From positions 1 to 8,016 of the forward strand of contig JAAHIA010000228.1 of assembly GCA_010671975.1 (NCBI GenBank): a stretch of 8,016 bases of DNA, read 5' to 3'. The translations under genes and the position numbers were made by a program. Origin of the DNA: Leptolyngbya sp. SIO4C1 (GTDB lineage: Bacteria > Cyanobacteriota > Cyanobacteriia > Phormidesmidales > Phormidesmidaceae). Numbering within the stretch: position 1 is the first letter of the stretch; every line of letters begins with the position of its first letter. A model generated the notes under the pieces. The model was not told the origin of the DNA and made no database searches. It saw only the letters and a program-made list of their open reading frames with translations. Positions 4,518 through 8,016 of the stretch are shown here, in pieces.

Positions 4518-7513
4518 GGCAGCTTGGTCTCGATTTTGATGCGGTTGATTTAGCCGATATGTTTTGGCTAGCTCAATTTATTGAGCTCGATCGTTCTGCG
4601 CGTTCAGAGGCTCTGTCTGAAACTCAACCACGATCAGAGTCCAAGACCCTCAAAACGGTAGATGACAGGAATTCTGCTGCAAGTGGTGCACCAGCAGCTA
4701 ATATCTACATCGACGATCGCCGTGACGAACCATCACAACCTCCTTCAGTGATAGAAGAAGAGGAAGAGGAACTGCCCTCTGGCACACCGTTTCCGGTACC
4801 GGCAGCGCCAGCCTTGCGCACTCGGCTGGATCTGGCGCGATCGCTGCGTCCCCTGATGCGCAAAGTACCCTCCCGTATCCGTCAGGAGCTAGACGAGGAA
4901 GCTACTATTACGCAAATTGCGGAAACTCGGCTCTGGGTGCCTGTGGTGCAGGCTCAACCAGAGCGGTGGCTAGATTTAGAACTGGTCGTAGAGGATTCTA
5001 AAACCACGGTAGTGTGGGAGCGTTCGATCGCTGAATTACAACACCTAGTGGAGTATCAAGGTGCCTTCAGAACTGTCCGCACTTGGCGGTTATCGGTGCC
5101 TGACCTAAAAACAGCTAGCCCTGGCGATCTGAAGCTCTTTCCGCGCTGGCGTGAACCTCCTGAAGCTCGACAGTACCAGCGACCCCATAGCCCTCGTGAG
5201 CTGATCGATCCTAGTAGTCGGCGGCTAGTGCTACTGCTGACAGATTGCACTTCCGCCCTATGGTGGCGAGGCCTTATTCACGAAACGCTTTGGGCCTGGG
5301 CGGAGACGCAACCGGTTTCTATTGTGCAACTATTTCCCGAACGGTTATGGACTCGAACTGCTCTCAGCAATGGTCATATTGTCCGGTTGGGTACAACGAG
5401 TTCAGGTTTACCGAGTTCTCGTTTGGAAGTTGAAGGACTGCCTAACCTGGAAACCTGGGAGCAGTGGGATGAGGCTGAAGCTGATGAAAGTTCTCTGGAT
5501 AGTCAAACGTCGAATGGTGAGCAACGTTTGCTGACCTTACCTATTGTGACGCTCGAACCTCAGGTTATGAATCGGTGGGCACGGGTCATCGCGGGTAGTG
5601 GTGGTATGCTGACACCCGGTCGAACGTTTGAGCTTAAATCGGTGCGTCAAATTGCGCAGGAATATGACGCAAAATCAACGGCTCCTGCGAAATCGCGGAC
5701 CGCTCGCCAACGGGTAGCTCTGTTTCGGGCTGCAGCTTCTGAAATAGCGCAGCAGCTGGCAGAATACATGGCGGCAACTCCAGTGAGTCTACCGGTCATT
5801 GACCTGCTACGGGATGAATTCGTGCCAGAAGCGCGGCAAGAACACATTGCTGAGGTGCTTCTCAGTGGATTGCTTCAGCGTTGTGACGAGGAGGAAGAAG
5901 GATACTGCCGCTACCAGTTTTTTGGCGATGATAACCCTGGTGATCAGTCTCAGCGAGTCCGATACTTGCTACTTGATAGTGTGCCGGTCTCTCGCACTCG
6001 GGATGTCCTAGATCGGCTCTCTCAGCTGATCAGAGACAAAGCGGGTAATACACTCAAGAGTTTTGAGGCTTTTTTAGCGGCCTTTGAAGAGTCTGGAGAT
6101 ACCTTAGGCGAGGGAGCCTTACCTTTGGCTTCGGTAGGTCTTGATGTCTTGCAACGTCTGGGAGGACCTCATGCCGCTCTAGCCCAACGGTATGCCACTG
6201 TGATTCAGCCTGTGGGGAGCCGACAGCCGCAGCAGCAGAATACTGAAGATGATTTCCCATTTCATACGATTGATTATGAAGTGGCTCAGTTTCTTAACTT
6301 TCCACCGCTTCAGTCGTTCAACTTTAAATCGCCTACTATCGTTACTCTACTCAAACATGCTTTTGAGTTTGAGACGGCGACCTTAGAGCGCGATCGCGAA
6401 TCAGAGGAATGGATCATCCGCCGCCGTCAAACAAAGGCTTGGGGCTATGTCGAACCCTTTGGGGGGGATACGGATATAGACGATGATCTGAGCTTGGAGA
6501 TGGTGGCTATTCCTGGTGGCACCTTCATGATGGGAGCACCCAAGGAAGAATCAGGAAGCAGTGACGATGAGCGTCCTCAGCACGAAGTGACGCTGCAGCC
6601 GTTTTACATGAGTCGCTATCCCATCACTCAAGCTCAGTGGCGTGTGATCGCAACAACAGCTAGCCGGAAACCTATACAAACCTTTGAGGAAGCGGTAGAA
6701 GCAGTTGATTTGGCTGTCCGCTCGATTCGACCGGAAGGACTCCGAGAGGTTGAAAGGATTGTACTTGAGGGAGCTTGGAACCAGCAGTCGTATCGAAGTA
6801 TGGCATTGGAGGCACATCGTGCAGTTGGCTCTGTAAGAGCAGCTGGCGCTGATTTATTTTCTTTATTGTCTAAGGTATTGGGTGTCCGCATCACCAAGTC
6901 AGGCTTTCGGACTGCGATTGAGCAATGGGCTAATCAGTCAGATTCTGGGTCGAAGCGAAATTTAGAACCTGCCCCATCGTTCTTTGAGGGGGACCATCTC
7001 CCGGTTGAGAATGTGAGTTGGGATGATGCGCAGGAGTTTTGCCGACGTCTTTCTGCTAAGACTGGCAAAAACTATCGCCTTCCCACCGAAGCCGAGTGGG
7101 AATATGCCTGCCGTGCTGACACCACAACCCCATTTAACTTTGGTGAAACCATCGCCCCAGACTTAGCAAACTATGATGCTGAGACGGCATTTGAGGATGG
7201 TCCTACTGGGGAACATCGCGGTAAGACAACCCTAGTTGGTAGTTTTTCTGCCAATGCCTTTGGTTTATACGATATGCACGGCAATGTGTGGGAATGGTGT
7301 GAAGACTACTGGCATGGTAGCTACGAAGGAGCGCCTGACAATGGTTCAGCCCGGATTTCTTCTGATGAGAGTGAAAATGATCGCGTACTGCGGGGCGGTT
7401 CCTGGGGCAACGATCCTGAGAACTGCCGGTCGGCGGACCGCGGCAGGGACGCGCCCGACGACAGGGACGACCTCACTGGTTTTCGGGTGGTGTGTGGGCT
7501 CGCGAGGGGCTAG
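4460..7513 (+). CDS. SAV_2336/vWA-like protein with C-terminal FGE-sulfatase domain: DGR-diversified effector
   Basis: This 1017-residue protein has an N-terminal helical segment (LRQLGLDFDAVDLADMFWLAQ, 19-39), an acidic linker (97-112) and a SAV_2336-type region (about 120-390) with a vWA-like strand LVLLLTDCTSALWW. There the MIDAS motif DxSxS is degenerate (D262, T264, A266). A helical region (about 420-530, with ATPVSLPVIDLLRDEFVP) comes next, then an FGE-sulfatase domain from about 678 (LEMVAIPGGTFMMG, NVSWDDAQEFC, YRLPTEAEWEYACR, LYDMHGNVWEWC, RGGSW, GFRVVC). The first catalytic cysteine of true FGEs (RGGSYxCHxSYC) aligns with N984 and only C989 remains, so the domain is probably a binding fold and not an active oxidase. 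Residues 978-1017 form the DGR variable region. A helical insertion of about 100 residues interrupts the FGE domain. GTG 4460 is used: a stop lies three codons upstream, and the next in-frame ATG (4559) would remove the conserved N-terminal helix. Confidence 0.88.
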   Translation: MEASEQQRRPTIGKSAQRLRQLGLDFDAVDLADMFWLAQFIELDRSARSEALSETQPRSESKTLKTVDDRNSAASGAPAANIYIDDRRDEPSQPPSVIEEEEEELPSGTPFPVPAAPALRTRLDLARSLRPLMRKVPSRIRQELDEEATITQIAETRLWVPVVQAQPERWLDLELVVEDSKTTVVWERSIAELQHLVEYQGAFRTVRTWRLSVPDLKTASPGDLKLFPRWREPPEARQYQRPHSPRELIDPSSRRLVLLLTDCTSALWWRGLIHETLWAWAETQPVSIVQLFPERLWTRTALSNGHIVRLGTTSSGLPSSRLEVEGLPNLETWEQWDEAEADESSLDSQTSNGEQRLLTLPIVTLEPQVMNRWARVIAGSGGMLTPGRTFELKSVRQIAQEYDAKSTAPAKSRTARQRVALFRAAASEIAQQLAEYMAATPVSLPVIDLLRDEFVPEARQEHIAEVLLSGLLQRCDEEEEGYCRYQFFGDDNPGDQSQRVRYLLLDSVPVSRTRDVLDRLSQLIRDKAGNTLKSFEAFLAAFEESGDTLGEGALPLASVGLDVLQRLGGPHAALAQRYATVIQPVGSRQPQQQNTEDDFPFHTIDYEVAQFLNFPPLQSFNFKSPTIVTLLKHAFEFETATLERDRESEEWIIRRRQTKAWGYVEPFGGDTDIDDDLSLEMVAIPGGTFMMGAPKEESGSSDDERPQHEVTLQPFYMSRYPITQAQWRVIATTASRKPIQTFEEAVEAVDLAVRSIRPEGLREVERIVLEGAWNQQSYRSMALEAHRAVGSVRAAGADLFSLLSKVLGVRITKSGFRTAIEQWANQSDSGSKRNLEPAPSFFEGDHLPVENVSWDDAQEFCRRLSAKTGKNYRLPTEAEWEYACRADTTTPFNFGETIAPDLANYDAETAFEDGPTGEHRGKTTLVGSFSANAFGLYDMHGNVWEWCEDYWHGSYEGAPDNGSARISSDESENDRVLRGGSWGNDPENCRSADRGRDAPDDRDDLTGFRVVCGLARG
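6656..6961 (+). other. helical insertion inside the FGE-sulfatase domain
   Basis: In the FGE domains I remember, a motif like QAQWRAVA is followed within about 25 residues by DPSxFxGDxxPVExVSW. Here the same flanks (ITQAQWRVIATT, ending at residue 732, and EPAPSFFEGDHLPVENVSW, starting at 836) are about 100 residues apart. The extra stretch (residues 733-834) is charged and predicted helical, with segments such as TFEEAVEAVDLAVRSI and SYRSMALEAHRAVGSVRAAG. I recognise no domain in it. The reading frame is kept, and no flanking direct repeats were obvious. Confidence 0.6.
7391..7513 (+). other. DGR variable region (VR)
   Basis: The segment encodes RGGSW at its start and GFRVVCGLARG before the stop. 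Between them, residues 983-1006 are dominated by GAC, GGC, AAC and GAT codons, as produced when AAC codons of a template are altered at adenines; seven of the 24 residues are Asp. Comparison with the remnant at 993-1061 shows six substitutions in four codons (7466-7477), then an identical stretch of 31 bp that would serve as the initiation-of-mutagenic-homing (IMH) end. The exact 5' limit depends on the template repeat, which is outside the window; 7391 is set by the conserved RGGSW codons. Confidence 0.8.
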
Positions 7514-7553
7514 CCCTTTGCCCTTTTGCCCTTTGGCGCACTATTAATATAGT
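7445..7553 (+). repeat. dispersed direct repeat, copy B (VR end plus 3' flank)
   Basis: This is the intact-gene counterpart of 993-1106. Across the 69 coding bases there are seven differences. The 3' flank has three CCCTTTG-like units where copy A has four. Confidence 0.9.
7514..7536 (+). repeat. CCCTTTG-like short tandem tract after the VR
   Basis: Three units follow the stop directly: CCCTTTG, CCCTTTTG and CCCTTTGG. The corresponding tract at 1062-1092 has four units, the extra one being CCCTCTGG. The strand bias (pyrimidine-rich with periodic G) and the placement between the IMH-like end and a hairpin make a role in DGR target recognition conceivable, but that is inference. Confidence 0.7.
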
Positions 7554-7555
7554 GC
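7538..7555. promoter_or_regulatory. hairpin/cruciform downstream of the VR
   Basis: GCACTAT and ATAGTGC form a perfect 7-bp stem around a 4-nt TAAT loop, 24 bp after the stop. In Bordetella phage BPP-1 a short-stem hairpin with a 4-nt loop just downstream of the VR is needed for efficient DGR homing. Size and position here fit that role, although the loop sequence differs from the phage consensus. No T-run follows, so a rho-independent terminator is unlikely. Copy A retains only an ACTA/TAGT vestige (1096-1106). Confidence 0.5.
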
Positions 7556-7568
7556 AAATGTTTTACTT

Positions 7569-7572
7569 AAGG
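7569..7572 (+). promoter_or_regulatory. Shine-Dalgarno of avd
   Basis: AAGG lies 6 bp before ATG 7579 and selects it over the in-frame ATG at 7558, which has no such site and would add seven residues not expected in the family. Confidence 0.6.
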
Positions 7573-7578
7573 CATATT

Positions 7579-8016
7579 ATGAAGCGAGAGTTGCCCATTG
7601 TACAAAAGACCTACGACCTGGTTAAGTGGTACGTACCTATTCTCAATAAGCTGCCCCGTGAGCATAAGTTTTTGCTCGGCGATCGTGTTGTCACCGGCCT
7701 TTACGACCTGCTTGAAGGACTAATTCTCGCTCGATATAGTAGCGATAAGCTGCCGAAGTTGAAGGTCTTAAATGGCAGGTTAGATCTGCTCCGTCATCAA
7801 ACTCGTCTGCTATTTGAATTTGAGCTGATGTCAGCGCAGCGATACAAATATGTCAGTCAGTTAATTGATGGTATTGGTCAGGAGCTAGGGAGCTATAACC
7901 AAAAGTGGTGTACGAGGGAGGCACAAAAAAAGGCGTATCCTTCTGGAAGAGAAAAAGACCAGACAAAGGAATACACCATGACTCAAGATAATGTGATCGC
8001 ATTCAAAACACCAGCA
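7579..8016 (+). CDS. avd: Avd-like DGR accessory protein (partial, open at window end)
   Basis: The reading frame starts MKRELPIVQKTYDLVKWYVPIL and continues KLPREHKFLLGDRVVTGLYDLLEG, LRHQTRLLFEFELMSAQRYKYVSQLIDGIGQELG. This is the pattern of the bAvd four-helix-bundle family. Avd proteins form pentameric barrels, bind the DGR reverse transcriptase and template RNA, and are required for mutagenic homing. The gene directly follows the variable-region gene, the usual order in cyanobacterial DGRs (target, avd, TR, reverse transcriptase). Family members as I recall them end at about 115-125 residues, soon after the ELG motif. Here the frame runs on for more than 35 codons (GSYNQKWCTREAQKK and beyond) to the window edge without a stop. 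This may be a true extension, a fusion, or a frameshift near the end. Confidence 0.88.
   Translation, partial: MKRELPIVQKTYDLVKWYVPILNKLPREHKFLLGDRVVTGLYDLLEGLILARYSSDKLPKLKVLNGRLDLLRHQTRLLFEFELMSAQRYKYVSQLIDGIGQELGSYNQKWCTREAQKKAYPSGREKDQTKEYTMTQDNVIAFKTPA
7978..8016 (+). CDS. possible start of a further gene, in frame with avd
   Basis: ATG 7978 is preceded by AAAGGA at 7965-7970 with a 7-bp gap, a good Shine-Dalgarno arrangement. It would begin MTQDNVIAFKTPA, which I do not recognise. It is in the same frame as the avd reading frame, so it could equally be internal to an extended Avd. In the +1 frame relative to avd a TGA overlaps this ATG (ATGA, 7978-7981), the pattern expected if avd normally ended there in the other frame. 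Confidence 0.3.
   Translation, partial: MTQDNVIAFKTPA

Noticed and set aside
6491..7513. An active formylglycine-generating enzyme or sulfatase-modifying enzyme
   Set aside because: One of the two catalytic cysteines is replaced by a variable Asn codon (N984), and the DGR context favours a ligand-binding fold.
7236..7547. A 103-codon forward frame overlapping the effector's 3' end
   Set aside because: It is out of frame with a strongly conserved FGE-sulfatase tail, and the product has no motif.
7538..7555. Rho-independent terminator after the effector gene
   Set aside because: The stem is short and AT-rich and is followed by AAATG, not a T-run; avd follows closely on the same strand.

Overview
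The window looks like cyanobacterial DNA. Five copies of the octamer GCGATCGC (HIP1, highly over-represented in many cyanobacterial genomes) lie at 1396, 1569, 3048, 4837 and 6390, and the gene content fits filamentous or otherwise multicellular cyanobacteria. Essentially all coding is on the + strand.

Left end (1-992): the right part of an IS3-family insertion sequence, with the last codons of orfA, a complete DDE transposase (orfB) and a right terminus ending in CA at 992. Immediately after it (993-1061) are the last 22 codons and stop of a gene whose body is missing. This tail and its 3' flank are near-identical to the end of the large gene at 4460-7513. It is therefore the 3' remnant of a second variable-region (VR) gene of a diversity-generating retroelement (DGR), apparently split by the IS. 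A 156-bp spacer with no convincing gene follows.

Centre (1218-7513): a tightly packed four-gene operon. It encodes a Trypco1-type small protein, a trypsin-like protease fused to a VMAP-C-like region, a MoxR-type AAA+ ATPase, and a 1017-residue SAV_2336/vWA-like protein ending in a formylglycine-generating-enzyme-sulfatase (FGE/SUMF1-like, C-type-lectin fold) domain. The stops and starts overlap or nearly abut. The last 40 codons of the large gene have the features of a DGR variable region.

Right end (7514-8016): a short spacer with CCCTTTG tandem units and a 7-bp-stem hairpin, then an Avd-like four-helix-bundle gene that is still open at the window edge. The template repeat (TR) and reverse transcriptase are expected just to the right but are not visible.

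Taken together, the genes match the class of MoxR-vWA-VMAP conflict systems with DGR-diversified effectors described computationally by Kaur, Burroughs, Iyer and Aravind (eLife 2020). My reading of the logic is inference: the hypervariable FGE-fold tip senses a ligand, the MoxR ATPase and vWA-like region act as an NTP-driven threshold switch, and the protease is the proteolytic output. The class is therefore not new. What looks particular here is an IS insertion inside a second VR, the clustering of differences between the two VRs next to the conserved 3' end, a ~100-residue helical insertion inside the FGE domain, and an unusual C-terminal extension or frame problem in the Avd gene.
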